A DNA stretch of 64,000 nucleotides from Parvularculaceae bacterium (GCA_013389105.1 JACADZ010000078.1:124001-188000), one strand, 5' to 3'. Shown: positions 50,052-60,154, numbered from the stretch's first letter. Program-made: numbers and translations. Notes: generated by a model from the letters alone, not told the origin.

Positions 50052-52880
50052 TTATTCGGAGTCATCGACCGATCCTCCCGCCCTTTCGATCTGCAGCGTG
50101 ATGTCGGAAGACAATCGCGCCTGATCGATGAGCGCGAGCAGCGGCGCCTCGATGCTCATGCGATAGACGACCGGCGACGTCACCGTGCGCTCATCGACCG
50201 TGACCCGGTTTGCGCCCTTGAAGACAATGTTGAAGTTCAACGCGCCGTCGAGAGGACCGTCGATCTTGGCCGTGAGTTCCTCGAAGTGGAGGTCGCGCAG
50301 AATGTCGAAGGCGAGCTTGGCCTGCTTGTTCGCGCCGCCCGCCGCCTCCCCCGCCTTGCCGACATAGCGAATTACGCCGGGGCCTTTGGCCGAGAAGAAT
50401 CCCTCGACGATTCGCGCCTTGCCGTTGACGATCTTCAGCGGCAGCTCGCCCTCGATGAGGCCTTCGCCTGAAAGCCCGTCAATCTTCAGATAGTCGAGCA
50501 GGAGCGCCAGATCGACGTTCTCGGCCTTCAGCGAGGTGTCGATGGCCGCGCCGTCGAGCGCGGCCGTCGCGTCATAGGCGCCGAGCCTGCCGCCGAACCA
50601 GGGAAAAGTGGCGGAAGCGACGCGAATGGTCCCGTCGCCGGGGAGTTCATAGGCGATAACGCCGTCTTCAAGCTTCAGGGCGTCCATATCGACAGCGCCG
50701 ACACGGATCTCCTGCACGCCTTTGGTTTTCAGCGGCGTCAGGCTTTCAAGGTCGATGTCGCCGCTGACGGCCGAGGTGCGATTGACCGCGCGGCCGGGGC
50801 CGACAAAGGTCATCTCTTCAAGCGACAAAAACCCCGAGGAGCGGAAATCGGAGGGCTTTCGACCCCAGGAGAATTTTGCGTCGGCCGAGGCGGCGCCCGT
50901 CGCCCCGGAAACGATCCCGGTCAGGGCGCTGACGATTTCTGCAGGCTGCAGTTTCCCCGGCGCGAAGGCGAGCGGGCCCGAGCGATAGGCCGTCGCCCCG
51001 ACGCCCCGGCGGACGTCGTGCCATCCCTCGCCGCTGCCAATGCGGCGCCCGGCGCCCGTCGCGGCCGCGTATTCGAATGTCACCCTTTCATCGAGCAGCC
51101 GTGCGGAACCGGTTGCAGATATCGGCGCGAGCTGCGGCGCGGGGACATTCTGCGTCAGCACGACCTCCGCAATCGCCGCCTCGCCGGAAAGCCCTTGGGG
51201 ATCAAGCCTCCCGGTGAGCCGACCCTTTGCGTCGGTCGCCACCACCACGCCGTTGATGACGACGACGCCGTTCGAAAAGGTTGCCGCGACATCCGTCTGC
51301 TGAAGTTTCGGGCGGTACTGCGCCTCAAGATCGACCGCCGGCGGCAGGCCGTCGATGCGAGTCGCGCCGAGCCGGTAGGAGCCGGTCTTCGCCGTCAGGA
51401 GGCCCCTGACCTCGGCCTGCGGCGCATCGCCTCCGCGCCAGGCGATCAGGGGTCCGTCGCCGCGGCAAAGCCGGGCGCCGGACAGCTCGGTATCGCTGTC
51501 CTGGCCCTCAAGCCGGAATCGCCCCCGCGCCATGCGGAGGCAGTCTTCAGCGTCGCTGAAGAAATCATAGGCCAGCTTCGCCGTATTCATCACGATGCGA
51601 AGATCGCCCTCGACGGGCGCTTCGAGAATCGTAAGGCGCCCGACTTTGGCCTCCTGGACGGTCGTCCTCAGGTCGGCGTCCGCCGTGACAATGCCGTCCT
51701 CGACCGCGCCGGCCGCCGCCAGCGTCGTGGCGCCGAGCTTCCAGGTCCACAGCGTTTGGTTCTGGAATGCGCTTTCGAGCCGGAACGACCACGGCCCGCC
51801 GTTGGACCGTTCCGCACGGAGACTCGCGCCGCCCCCAAGCGCGGCGCCGGAAACATCCGCCTTCACGGCGAGGACCTCTTTTCCTTGCGCCCGCTGGAAC
51901 GCCGGCGCGCCGGCGCCGGCGGAGAGGAGCAGCGCGTCGCCGCCATTGCTCCGGATACGGACGGCGCCGGTGTCGCCGAAAGAAACGGTCAGCGAGCCGG
52001 GTTTGGCGACCAGCATCGCCGCGCCGTCGACTTCGAAGGTCTCGGCGTCCGGACCCCGGCGGATGGCGAAAACGGAGCGCAGCAGCGGATTTTCGGCCGC
52101 CGGCGACGGCGCTGACCTGAAGGACAGCCGGGCCTCGCCCTCGAGCGCCGTGCGCGTCCCGGCGAGAAGCTCCTTCCAGGGGCCGCCGGACGCCTTGAGA
52201 TCGAGGGTCGCTGCGCGCAGGAAGACGCCGCTCGCGCCCAGATCGCCGGCGCCGCGTGTCGTGAGGACGGCCGATCCGTCCTCGGCAAGCGACAGCGCGC
52301 CCTCCTCAGTCCAGTCCTTGAGCTTCGCGCCTCCGATACGGAAATCAGCCGTGCGCGCGGTGAAAGTCATGCCCCCGCCCCGCCGGCGATCGAGCCCGCC
52401 CTCGATTTCGCCCTCGATCAACCCGTGCGCCGAGGTGGCGCGGTAGGCGAGACGATCGACCTTGACGGCGCCGACCTGGACGCCGCTTTGGCCGGGCGCC
52501 CGGCCGCCGATCTTCAGGCTGGCGATTCTGACCGTTCCGTCCGGCAAGATGGAAAGTTCGGCCTTGCCGGGGCCGAGCGTCACCCGGTCGATCGCCCGCT
52601 CGCGCCACAGCCGGCCGAGGTTGAACTCGGCCGAGACGGAATCGAGCGCGAGGTCGTCGCCGCTTCCACCCGGCTTGGGGACGGTCAGGCCGACGAGCAC
52701 CACCCGCGACAGACCGGCTTCGCGAACGGTAAATCTTGCATTCTCAAGCCCGGCCCGGTCGAACGATCCCTTCAGGATGAATCCGAGGATCGGGGCGCGA
52801 AAAATAAAGACCGTCCCCAACGCCGCCACGAGGAGGCCAAGCGAAACGAGGAAAAACCGGGCGACCCCAAGGCCTTTCAT
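50052..52880 (-). CDS. ydbH: YdbH family AsmA-like intermembrane lipid transport protein
   Basis: 942 residues. One N-terminal membrane helix (FFLVSLGLLVAALGTVFIF) anchors a very long periplasmic chain of beta-strands, as in AsmA-like/TamB bridge proteins (SFDRAGLENARFTVREAGLS at the start). The C-terminal part (SGEGLIEGELPLKIVNGKAR, FSAKGPGVIRYVGKAG, LHFEELTAKIDGPLDGALNF) matches the dicarboxylate/AsmA end typical of YdbH. In E. coli YdbH is one of three redundant bridges carrying phospholipids to the outer membrane, with YnbE as outer partner. It is followed by ynbE and ydbL. Confidence 0.9.
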   Translation of the reverse strand: MKGLGVARFFLVSLGLLVAALGTVFIFRAPILGFILKGSFDRAGLENARFTVREAGLSRVVLVGLTVPKPGGSGDDLALDSVSAEFNLGRLWRERAIDRVTLGPGKAELSILPDGTVRIASLKIGGRAPGQSGVQVGAVKVDRLAYRATSAHGLIEGEIEGGLDRRRGGGMTFTARTADFRIGGAKLKDWTEEGALSLAEDGSAVLTTRGAGDLGASGVFLRAATLDLKASGGPWKELLAGTRTALEGEARLSFRSAPSPAAENPLLRSVFAIRRGPDAETFEVDGAAMLVAKPGSLTVSFGDTGAVRIRSNGGDALLLSAGAGAPAFQRAQGKEVLAVKADVSGAALGGGASLRAERSNGGPWSFRLESAFQNQTLWTWKLGATTLAAAGAVEDGIVTADADLRTTVQEAKVGRLTILEAPVEGDLRIVMNTAKLAYDFFSDAEDCLRMARGRFRLEGQDSDTELSGARLCRGDGPLIAWRGGDAPQAEVRGLLTAKTGSYRLGATRIDGLPPAVDLEAQYRPKLQQTDVAATFSNGVVVINGVVVATDAKGRLTGRLDPQGLSGEAAIAEVVLTQNVPAPQLAPISATGSARLLDERVTFEYAAATGAGRRIGSGEGWHDVRRGVGATAYRSGPLAFAPGKLQPAEIVSALTGIVSGATGAASADAKFSWGRKPSDFRSSGFLSLEEMTFVGPGRAVNRTSAVSGDIDLESLTPLKTKGVQEIRVGAVDMDALKLEDGVIAYELPGDGTIRVASATFPWFGGRLGAYDATAALDGAAIDTSLKAENVDLALLLDYLKIDGLSGEGLIEGELPLKIVNGKARIVEGFFSAKGPGVIRYVGKAGEAAGGANKQAKLAFDILRDLHFEELTAKIDGPLDGALNFNIVFKGANRVTVDERTVTSPVVYRMSIEAPLLALIDQARLSSDITLQIERAGGSVDDSE

Positions 52881-53068
52881 CCGATCTCGGCCCTCCCTGT
52901 CGCGCGCATTAGGCCCTGCGGCTTAAGCATTTCGCAATTGCTCCGATCACAATTCGTCGAATCGCCTGTCTGCGCGAGGACGCAACGTTTGAACCCGAGA
53001 GGAAGCCGTGCCATGAGGCCCGCGATGTTCGACGGATCAGCGGCGCCATCCTGGCCGCATTCAGAGCA

Positions 53069-54862
53069 ATGGGCGGCGATTCGTTGCGCGAAGTTTTGAG
53101 CGAATTTCGCCACGTCGGAGTAGCAGGGCGCCGACCGACGGCGTCGAGCCCGGCCGCGGCCATTCTTGTCGCGATGCTCGTAATGCTGGTCGGCGCCTCC
53201 GTGGTGGGCCTTCTGGCGCGGCGCGAACCCGAGGCCGTCGCCGCATCGGCCGTGCAATCGGCATCGCTCCCCCCGCCGCCGCTTGACCAGCCCGAGAAGA
53301 CCGCGCCCGCCGCGCCGGCCATCCGCCAAGTACCGCACGCGCCAGTCGCCGAAACGCCGCGGCCGGCTAAGGTCGGCCAGGGGACCCTCGCGGCGACCGA
53401 CAAAGGATCCGGCGCGGAGCCCATGCCGAGACTTGCTCCTCGGCGGGAGGCCGACGGCGAGTCGGTCGATGCGACCGGCGAACCGCGGCTGAAGCCCGGG
53501 CCGGCCGGCCCGACCCCCGTCGTCGCGGCAGACGCGCCGGGGAGCGAACTCCTTGTCCTTGGACAAACCCTGCTCGCCATGGACGAGCGGCGGCCCTCTT
53601 TCTATTTCGACGACGAATTTGCCGGGCCTGTCGCCTTGCCTGCGCCGCCCGCGGTCAGCCTCGCCCGCGACATCGACGAGGAGCCGGGCGTCACCAGCCT
53701 CAAGCTCGCCAGAGGCGAGAATTTTGTCGATGCGCTTCGCCGCGCCGGGGTCCGGGCCGAAGACCGCAACGCCGCCGCCGCCGCTTTCGGCAGGCTTTAC
53801 GACCTTCGCCGCCTTCGCCCAGGACAGGAACTGCGGCTGACCACGGCGGCCCCCGCGCAAACCCTGTTCCAGATGGTCGCGGAGGGCCACGAGCCGCAAT
53901 TCTATCTTCTCGGGCTCGATTTCAAGGTCGATGCCGCGAACCGCGTCGTTCTCAAACGCCTCGCTGACGGGACCTACGCGGCAAAGCCGGTCGCGGTCAG
54001 ACTGTCGACGCGGCTCGCCTCCGTCAGCGGGCGCATCAATGGCAGCCTTTACAACACCGCCAAGCGGATCGGCGCTCCCGACAAGGTGGTCGCCGATCTC
54101 GCGGCGATTTTCGCCTATGACGTGGACTTTCAACGGGAAGTGTTCGGGGGGGACGAATTCGAGGCGGTGTTCGAGGCCCGTTATGACGAGGACGGCCGTT
54201 TGGTCGAGGCCGGGGACGTTCTTTACGGCCGCATGAAATGGAAGGGCCGGCAAAAGGAGAAGGGCTACTACCGCTTCGCCTCGGCCGACGGCGGCGCGCG
54301 GGCCGACTATTTCGACTGGAGCGGCGAAAGCGCCAAGCGCCTCTTGATGAAGACCCCGATCGACGGGGCCCGGCTCTCGTCCGGCTTCGGCGCGCGCCGA
54401 CACCCGATTTCCGGCTACAACCGCCAGCACAAAGGCGTTGATTTCGCGGCCCCGCGCGGCACGCCGATCAAAGCGGCCGGCGACGGCGTGGTCGAGCGCG
54501 CCGATCGCTACGGCGGCTACGGCAACTATGTCCGCATCCGCCACGGCCAAGGCTACAAGACCGCCTACGCGCATCTTAGCGGCTTCGCCAAGGGCATGCG
54601 GGCCGGCAAGCGGGTCGAGCAGGGCGACGTCATCGGCTATGTCGGCTAGACCGGGGCCTCCACCGGCCCGCACCTTCATTACGAAGTGCTGCACGAGGGA
54701 AAGCATGTGAACCCGCAGAAGCTGAAGGTCGCGACCGGCGTTTCGCTGTCCGGAACGGACCTCAAGAAGTTCAAGGAGGCCCGCGACCTCATCGACGCCA
54801 TGCGACGGGCGAGCAGCGAGGCCGAGCGGCTCACCGAGGACGCTGCCGCCAAGCAACTTTAG
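53069..54862 (+). pseudogene. M23 (LytM) peptidase gene with an in-frame amber codon
   Basis: A 597-codon frame with one internal TAG at codon 527 (54647-54649). Before it are a membrane helix (about 29-50), a Pro-rich linker, a LysM/OapA-like region (TSLKLARGENFVDALRRAG), and most of the M23 domain: GFGARRHPISGYNRQHKGVD (His454, Asp458) and YAHLSGF (His502). After the TAG the same frame reads TGASTGPHLHYEVLHEGKHV, with the catalytic HxH at 535/537, and continues to 54862. Relatives have Ser in GYVGSTG, so TCG to TAG explains it. The truncated protein would lack a zinc ligand. Sequencing error or readthrough cannot be excluded. Confidence 0.85.
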
Positions 54863-55239
54863 CACGGATCAAGCCTCGTCTCGAACAGCCCTGGCAACTC
54901 GGGGCGCACCCCTGCATCACCTTGCGAGGACCGCGCGGGGAACGTCGTCATGGCTTTTTCACCTCCTTTCGTGACGGTCGCGCCGATCATACGTCCGTGG
55001 CGGAGGTGTGGGATAACTTCGACCCTTTTCCCCCAGGGGTTGCCGGCTTGCTGGGCTCCCATGGTTAATTTCGGGCCGTCAACCGAGAGCGCCGCCTGAC
55101 CATCCGCCTGTTGATCCCGATTGCGAAAAACCCCGGCTTTGATAGGAACAATCTATCGATACCGCCGCGAACCCCTTGAAATCCCAAACCAAACCTCCCA
55201 CTATCTCCGTCAACGGGCTATGCAGGAGCACTTCACCCC
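54863..55239. other. Intergenic region before the YccA-like gene
   Basis: 377 bases without a supported gene. It has a patch of lower GC (about 55110-55215) including TTGCGA (55121-55126) and the inverted repeat GATAG-N7-CTATC (55141-55157), a likely promoter/operator zone for the YccA-like gene, but no clean -35/-10 pair. Confidence 0.55.
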
Positions 55240-55971
55240 ATGAACGACATTCGCAGGAACTATGGCGGCGCCGTCGCCGGCGCCGGCGGCGTGGCGATTG
55301 ACGCGGGTCTGCGTCAATACATGCTCGGCGTCTACAATTACATGGCCCTCGCCGTGGCCGGAACGGGCCTCGTCTCGTTTTTGGTGGCCTCCAACCCCGC
55401 GCTGGTGACCACGATCGCCGGCACGCCGCTGAAATGGGTGATCTTCGCGGCCCTTCTCGGCGTCGGCTGGTTTGCGCCGAAGGTCATCTACAGCGGCTCG
55501 AAGACGGCCGCGCATGGCCTCTTCTGGGGCTATGCCGTCCTGTGGGGTCTGCTGATCGCGCCGATGCTCTTTTCGTTCCGCATGCAGGGCGCTGCGATCG
55601 AAATCTATCGCGCCTTCTTCATGGCCGCGACCGCGTTCGGGGCCATGAGCCTCTTCGGCTACACGACCAAGAAGGACCTCTCGGCCTGGGCGAAATTCCT
55701 GTTCATGGCGACCATCGGCCTTCTGGTTGCGATCGTCCTCAACGCGCTCGTCTTCAAGAGCGAGATGGCGAGCCTCGTCACCTCCGGAATCGTCGTGCTG
55801 GTGTTCTCGGCGATCACCGCGTTCGAGACCCAGATGATCAAGTCGCTGTACACGGAAGGCGGCGCCGCCAACGACCGTTCGGCGATCTTCGGCGCCTTCG
55901 CGCTCTACGGGTCGTTCGTGACGCTGTTTGTGCACATCCTCAACATTCTCGGGATCATGCGCAGCGAGTAG
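55240..55971 (+). CDS. Bax inhibitor-1/YccA family membrane protein
   Basis: 243 residues with seven hydrophobic segments, from YMLGVYNYMALAVAGTGLVS to LFVHILNILGIM. The segment GAMSLFGYTTKKDLSAWAKF is a BI-1/YccA signature and TAFETQMIKSLY contains the acidic residue used in pH/Ca gating of the family. YccA relatives restrain the FtsH protease; function here is inferred. A strong terminator follows. Confidence 0.9.
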   Translation: MNDIRRNYGGAVAGAGGVAIDAGLRQYMLGVYNYMALAVAGTGLVSFLVASNPALVTTIAGTPLKWVIFAALLGVGWFAPKVIYSGSKTAAHGLFWGYAVLWGLLIAPMLFSFRMQGAAIEIYRAFFMAATAFGAMSLFGYTTKKDLSAWAKFLFMATIGLLVAIVLNALVFKSEMASLVTSGIVVLVFSAITAFETQMIKSLYTEGGAANDRSAIFGAFALYGSFVTLFVHILNILGIMRSE

Positions 55972-55988
55972 CGACCCGCATCACACGG

Positions 55989-56017
55989 AAAACCCCCGGC
56001 GCGCGCCGGGGGTTTTT
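55989..56017 (+). terminator. Rho-independent terminator of the YccA-like gene
   Basis: AAAACCCCCGGC (55989-56000), GCGC loop, GCCGGGGGTTTT (56005-56016): perfect 12-base arms with a T-run of five (56013-56017), 17 bases after the stop. It would also work on the opposite strand. Confidence 0.92.
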
Positions 56018-56084
56018 CTATAGCCCGACGGCATCGCTGTAATGCGTTGCGGCGTGTCCTTCGATCTGGCTATAGGCTCCGCGC

Positions 56085-57293
56085 ATGTCAGTTCGCGATG
56101 CCTATGATCTGCCGATGTCGGCGGCCGACGACGCCGTCGGCGCCGGCTATGACGCCTATGTCCGTGAGTTCCTGAGTTACGGCTCGAAACTGCGGGCGCT
56201 GTTCGAGATTGCGGACGCCGCACCGCAGAGCGCGTTCCTCAACGCCCATGCCGCCGCCCTGCATCTCGCGTTCGAAGGCGCGGAAGGATGGGCGGCCGCC
56301 CTCCCCTATCTCGAGAGAATGAGCAGCCGACGCGGCTCGGCGCTTGCGCGGGAAGCGCTGTTCTGCGACGCCGTCGCCGCCTGGGCCCGTCGCGACTTCG
56401 CCGCCGCTCTCGCCGCGCTCGACGAACTGACCGTGCGCTGGCCCGCAGACCTCTGCGCTATCAAATGGGGCCAATATCACGCTTTCAATTTGGGCGACCA
56501 GGCCGCCCTGTTGCGTTTCGGCGAACGGGCGCGCCTCGTTCATGAAGAAACGCCCTACGCGCAGGGCATGATCGCCTTCGCGCTCGAGCAGAATCACCGC
56601 CTCGCCGAGGCCGAAGAGGCCGGCATGCGCGCCGTTGAGATCGCGCTCGACGACGCCTGGGCGCAGCACGCTGTCGCGCATGTCTATGAGACCGAGCGGC
56701 GTCCGCGGGACGGGGCGCGGTGGCTCGATCATTGCGCTCACACCTGGGAGAAGAAAGGCGTCTTCATTCGCGACCACAACTGGTGGCACGCCGCGCTCTT
56801 CCGTCTTGGCCTTGGCCGCCCCGAGGAAGCGCTCGCGATCTATGACGCGCGGTTATGGGGCGCCTGGCCGGAATTTCCGCAGGAGCAGATCGGCGCCGCT
56901 TCGATGCTGTGGCGGCTCGAACTGCGCGGCGTCGATGTCGGCGCGCGCTGGAAGCCGCTGGCGGCGCAGGCGCGCGGGCGCGCGAACGAACATCTCTTCC
57001 CTTTCCATGACCTTCACTACCTCCTCGCACTTGCGCGCGGCGGGGAGCCTGGCGAGGCGAGGGCGTTTCTTAAGTCGATGCCGCGGGAGGGCGGCGCCTG
57101 GTCGATCGCGGCGCTCGCCGGCGAGGGCATGCTCCATTACGCGCGCGGCGAGCCGACAGAAGCCGCGTCCTGTCTTGCCGCCGCCGCCCCGCGGCTCAGC
57201 TGCATCGGCGGGAGTCACGCCCAGCGCCATTTGTTCGCCGAAACCATGGCGGCCGCGGCGCCGGCGCGGCCGGCGCGCGCCTCCAGCCCATAG
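56085..57293 (+). CDS. TTC38-like tetratricopeptide repeat protein
   Basis: 402 residues of helical repeats. HNWWHAALFRLGLGRPEEAL, together with WAQHAVAHVYETERRPRDGA, is the hallmark of the TTC38 group of TPR proteins found in bacteria and animals. There is no signal peptide or membrane segment, so it is cytoplasmic. Function unknown. It lies between a terminator and the RNase D gene and may have its own promoter in the short gap. Confidence 0.85.
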   Translation: MSVRDAYDLPMSAADDAVGAGYDAYVREFLSYGSKLRALFEIADAAPQSAFLNAHAAALHLAFEGAEGWAAALPYLERMSSRRGSALAREALFCDAVAAWARRDFAAALAALDELTVRWPADLCAIKWGQYHAFNLGDQAALLRFGERARLVHEETPYAQGMIAFALEQNHRLAEAEEAGMRAVEIALDDAWAQHAVAHVYETERRPRDGARWLDHCAHTWEKKGVFIRDHNWWHAALFRLGLGRPEEALAIYDARLWGAWPEFPQEQIGAASMLWRLELRGVDVGARWKPLAAQARGRANEHLFPFHDLHYLLALARGGEPGEARAFLKSMPREGGAWSIAALAGEGMLHYARGEPTEAASCLAAAAPRLSCIGGSHAQRHLFAETMAAAAPARPARASSP

Positions 57294-57362
57294 GGTCGCT
57301 CTCTGGCTTTCCTCCCGCGTGCGGCGTAGTAAGCCGCGCTCCACTCGGCACGCGGACAGCTT

Positions 57363-57977
57363 ATGGCCAACCATCTCCATCAGGGCGACCTCCCCGACGG
57401 TCTCGATCTCGGCCGCGTCGTCGCCGTCGATTGCGAGACGATGGGCCTCAACACATGGCGCGACCGGCTATGCCTCGTGCAGCTGTCCTCGGGCGACGGT
57501 CACGCCCATCTTGTCCAGTTCCGTCAGGGCGCCTACACGGCGCCTCGCCTAAAGCGGATGCTGGCTGACCGGACCTGCCTTAAAGTCTTCCATTTCGCGA
57601 GGTTCGACCTCGCCGCGCTCAGGCACTGGCTCGGCGCCGAGGTCGGCCCGGTCTATTGCACCAAGATCGCTTCGCGCCTGACCCGCACCTTCACTGACCG
57701 GCACGGCCTCAAGGATCTGGCGAAGGACCTTCTCGGGGTCGAAATCTCCAAGCTCCAGCAGTCCTCGGACTGGGGCGCCGAAACGCTGACCCAGGCTCAG
57801 ATCGACTATGCGGCGACCGACGTGCTTTACTTGCACGCGCTCCGAGAGCGACTAGACGCCTTGCTCGCCCGGGAGGGGCGGAAATCCCTGGCGCAGGCCT
57901 GCTTCGACTTCCTTCCCGCCAGGGCCGAACTCGATCTCGCCGGCTGGTCGGAGGTCGATATCCTGGCCCACGCCTGA
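57363..57977 (+). CDS. rnd: Ribonuclease D-like 3'-5' exonuclease
   Basis: 204 residues: only the DEDDy exonuclease domain, without HRDC domains, as in many alphaproteobacteria. VVAVDCETMGLNTWRDRL (Exo I, D and E), CLKVFHFARFDLAALRHWLG (Exo II Asp) and AQIDYAATDVLYLHALRER (Exo III, Tyr and Asp) are all present. It trims 3' ends of structured RNAs such as tRNA precursors. Confidence 0.92.
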   Translation: MANHLHQGDLPDGLDLGRVVAVDCETMGLNTWRDRLCLVQLSSGDGHAHLVQFRQGAYTAPRLKRMLADRTCLKVFHFARFDLAALRHWLGAEVGPVYCTKIASRLTRTFTDRHGLKDLAKDLLGVEISKLQQSSDWGAETLTQAQIDYAATDVLYLHALRERLDALLAREGRKSLAQACFDFLPARAELDLAGWSEVDILAHA

Positions 57978-58032
57978 CGCACTTCTTGCGTGCAACCGGG
58001 GCCGGGAAGCCTATATTCGGCAGGACTCTTGA

Positions 58033-58821
58033 ATGGCGCGACGGGCTCAGGGGAGCGCGCCCATGGATGCGATGACCGACGAACCGGCGATCCTGGAAGA
58101 CGCGCCGCCGAGGGCTGAGCCCCGCCGGCGTCTGGAAGCGCTGCCGAGCCGTCAGCGTATCACCGGAGAACAGGCGGCCGCCCGCAGCAAGCTGGTGCGG
58201 CGGCTGCGGATCGCGCTGCCGGCCGTCGCGCTGGTTCTCGTCGCCGGACTTTTCCTCAATACGCGCAATGAGCGTCCGGATGACGCCTTCCTTGAGGACT
58301 TCAAGGACATGACCGCCACCCCCGACGAATACCAGATGGCCAAGCCGTCCTTTGCCGGCGTCGACAGCAAGGGCAAGCCCTACGAGATCAAGGCGGACCG
58401 GGCCTCGCAAGCCGCGGGGAATCAGGAAGTGGTCGAACTGGTGAGGCCCCGGGCGGTGACCCGCGGGCCCGACGAGGAGACCGAGGTCAGCGCGGAAAGG
58501 GGCGTCTTCCGTACCGACACCAGCCGACTCGACCTCAGCGACGAGGTGACCTTGAGGCGCCGGATCGGCAACGAGGTTTATGTGCTGAAGACGCCGGCGG
58601 CGACGGTGTCCATGAGCGACGAGACCGTGCTCAGCGACGCCGGGGTCGAGGGATCCAGCGAAGCGGGGTCCTTGCGCGCCGACAGAATGCGCGCATACAA
58701 CGCCGAAGGCCGGATGGTTCTTGAAGGCAATGTCCGTATGCGCATTTATCCGAACAAGCTGAAGCTCGGCGAGGAGCGCAAGACCGGCGAGGAACCGGCA
58801 GGGAATGGGACGCCGCAATGA
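58033..58821 (+). CDS. lptC: LPS export protein LptC
   Basis: 262 residues. One membrane helix near residues 55-75 (LRIALPAVALVLVAGLFLN) is followed by a periplasmic beta-jellyroll (DEYQMAKPSFAGVDSKGKPY, RADRMRAYNAEGRMVLEGNV). LptC links the LptBFG transporter to LptA. A -10-like TATATT lies at 58012-58017. A second Met at codon 11 is also possible. The stop overlaps the lptA ATG. Confidence 0.9.
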   Translation: MARRAQGSAPMDAMTDEPAILEDAPPRAEPRRRLEALPSRQRITGEQAAARSKLVRRLRIALPAVALVLVAGLFLNTRNERPDDAFLEDFKDMTATPDEYQMAKPSFAGVDSKGKPYEIKADRASQAAGNQEVVELVRPRAVTRGPDEETEVSAERGVFRTDTSRLDLSDEVTLRRRIGNEVYVLKTPAATVSMSDETVLSDAGVEGSSEAGSLRADRMRAYNAEGRMVLEGNVRMRIYPNKLKLGEERKTGEEPAGNGTPQ

Positions 58822-59303
58822 ACCCTAGAACTCTCGTTTGCGCCGCAGCGCTCGCCTTCGCCGCCGCAAATCCGGCGGCCGGCCAGATCGAAATGAACAG
58901 CGATGAGCCCATCGACGTGCAGGGCGACGCCGGCGAAACCCTCGACAACGTCATGACGCTGACGGGCAATGTCAGCGTCGTGCAGGGCGAATCGATGCTG
59001 CGCTCCGACAAGCTCATTGCGAGGCTTTCCGACGAGAATACGTTTGAGACTATTGAGGTCGCGGGGAGCGTGCGCTACTGGAACGGCAAGGAGGCGATCG
59101 CTAGCGACAGCGCTTTCTACGACGCCGGGGCGCGCACGATCACCTTTACCAACAATGTGGTCATCACCCAGGGCGAGACGGTGATCACCGGCGGCAACCT
59201 GGTCTATTGGCTGGACACCGGGCGCATCAAACTCGACGCAGCGAACGGCGGCAGGGTTCGCGGCATTTTCCACACGAAGGCCGGCAGCCGCCCGCAGCTT
59301 TGA
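58818..59303 (+). CDS. lptA: LPS transport periplasmic protein LptA
   Basis: 161 residues with a signal peptide (LVCAAALAFAAANPAAG). The OstA-like beta-jellyroll is clear: EPIDVQGDAGETLDNVMTLT, VSVVQGESMLRSDKLIARLS and ITFTNNVVITQGETVITGGN. LptA polymerises into the periplasmic bridge that carries LPS from LptC to LptD. Its ATG overlaps the lptC stop (ATGA) and lptB follows. Confidence 0.93.
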   Translation: MNPRTLVCAAALAFAAANPAAGQIEMNSDEPIDVQGDAGETLDNVMTLTGNVSVVQGESMLRSDKLIARLSDENTFETIEVAGSVRYWNGKEAIASDSAFYDAGARTITFTNNVVITQGETVITGGNLVYWLDTGRIKLDAANGGRVRGIFHTKAGSRPQL

Positions 59304-59335
59304 GCGATGACCGTTTTGAGGAGAGGCGCCGCGTA

Positions 59336-60154
59336 ATGGCCGATGACATGACCGTTTCCGCCGGAGGCGCCGGCAAAAGTCCAAGCGCGCGCCCCCGGCC
59401 GGCCAAGTCCCGGCCCAAGCTGGTCGAGGGCGGCGGCGGCCTCTTCGCAGAGAACATCAGGAAATCGTTCAAGCGCCGGCCGGTCGTGCGCGGCGTGTCG
59501 ATGAGTTTGAAACGTGGCGAGGTCGTCGGCCTTCTCGGACCCAACGGCGCCGGCAAAACCACCTGCTTCTACATGATCACCGGCCTTATTCCGGTCGACG
59601 CGGGCACGATCACCATCGACGGCCATGACGTGACCCGCCTGCCTATGTACCAGAGGGCGCGCCTCGGAGTCGGCTATCTGCCGCAAGAGGCTTCTATCTT
59701 CCGTGGACTGACGGTCGAGCAGAATCTGCGCGCCGTGATTGAGCTGGTGGAACGCAACAAGGACCGCCAGCAGAAGCTCATCGACGACCTGCTCGCGGAA
59801 TTCAACATCACCCACATCCGCAACGCCTCGGCCCTCGCCCTCTCGGGCGGCGAACGGCGCCGGGTCGAGATCGCGCGCGCCCTCGCCACGGGCCCCGCTT
59901 TCATGCTGCTCGACGAGCCGTTCGCGGGCATCGACCCGCTCGCCATCGCCGACATTCGCGAATTGGTAATACATCTTAAGCAACGCGGCTTGGGCGTGCT
60001 CATCACGGACCACAACGTCCGCGAGACGCTCGACATCATCGACCGCGCGTACATTATTCACGAAGGCGAGGTATTGATCGAGGGAAAGCCGGGGGACATC
60101 GTCGGAGACAAGGATGTCCGGCGGGTCTACCTCGGCGACCGTTTCCAGATGTGA
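59336..60154 (+). CDS. lptB: LPS export ATPase LptB
   Basis: 272 residues. LLGPNGAGKTTCFYMITGL (Walker A), GVGYLPQEASIFRGLTVEQN (Q-loop), LSGGERRRVEIARALATGP (signature), FMLLDEPFAGIDPLAIADIR (Walker B) and LITDHNVRETLDI (switch His) are intact. It powers LPS extraction with LptFG. The alphaproteobacterial N-terminal extension (about 35 residues, Pro/Lys-rich) is present. I chose the ATG at 59336, preceded by GAGGAGAGG. Confidence 0.95.
   Translation: MADDMTVSAGGAGKSPSARPRPAKSRPKLVEGGGGLFAENIRKSFKRRPVVRGVSMSLKRGEVVGLLGPNGAGKTTCFYMITGLIPVDAGTITIDGHDVTRLPMYQRARLGVGYLPQEASIFRGLTVEQNLRAVIELVERNKDRQQKLIDDLLAEFNITHIRNASALALSGGERRRVEIARALATGPAFMLLDEPFAGIDPLAIADIRELVIHLKQRGLGVLITDHNVRETLDIIDRAYIIHEGEVLIEGKPGDIVGDKDVRRVYLGDRFQM

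Noticed and set aside
54640-54660. Pyrrolysine or other amber recoding in the M23 gene
   Set aside because: Many other genes in the window end in TAG as normal stops (for example lines ending at 7272, 32511, 45251), and no PYLIS-like structure or pyl gene is seen.
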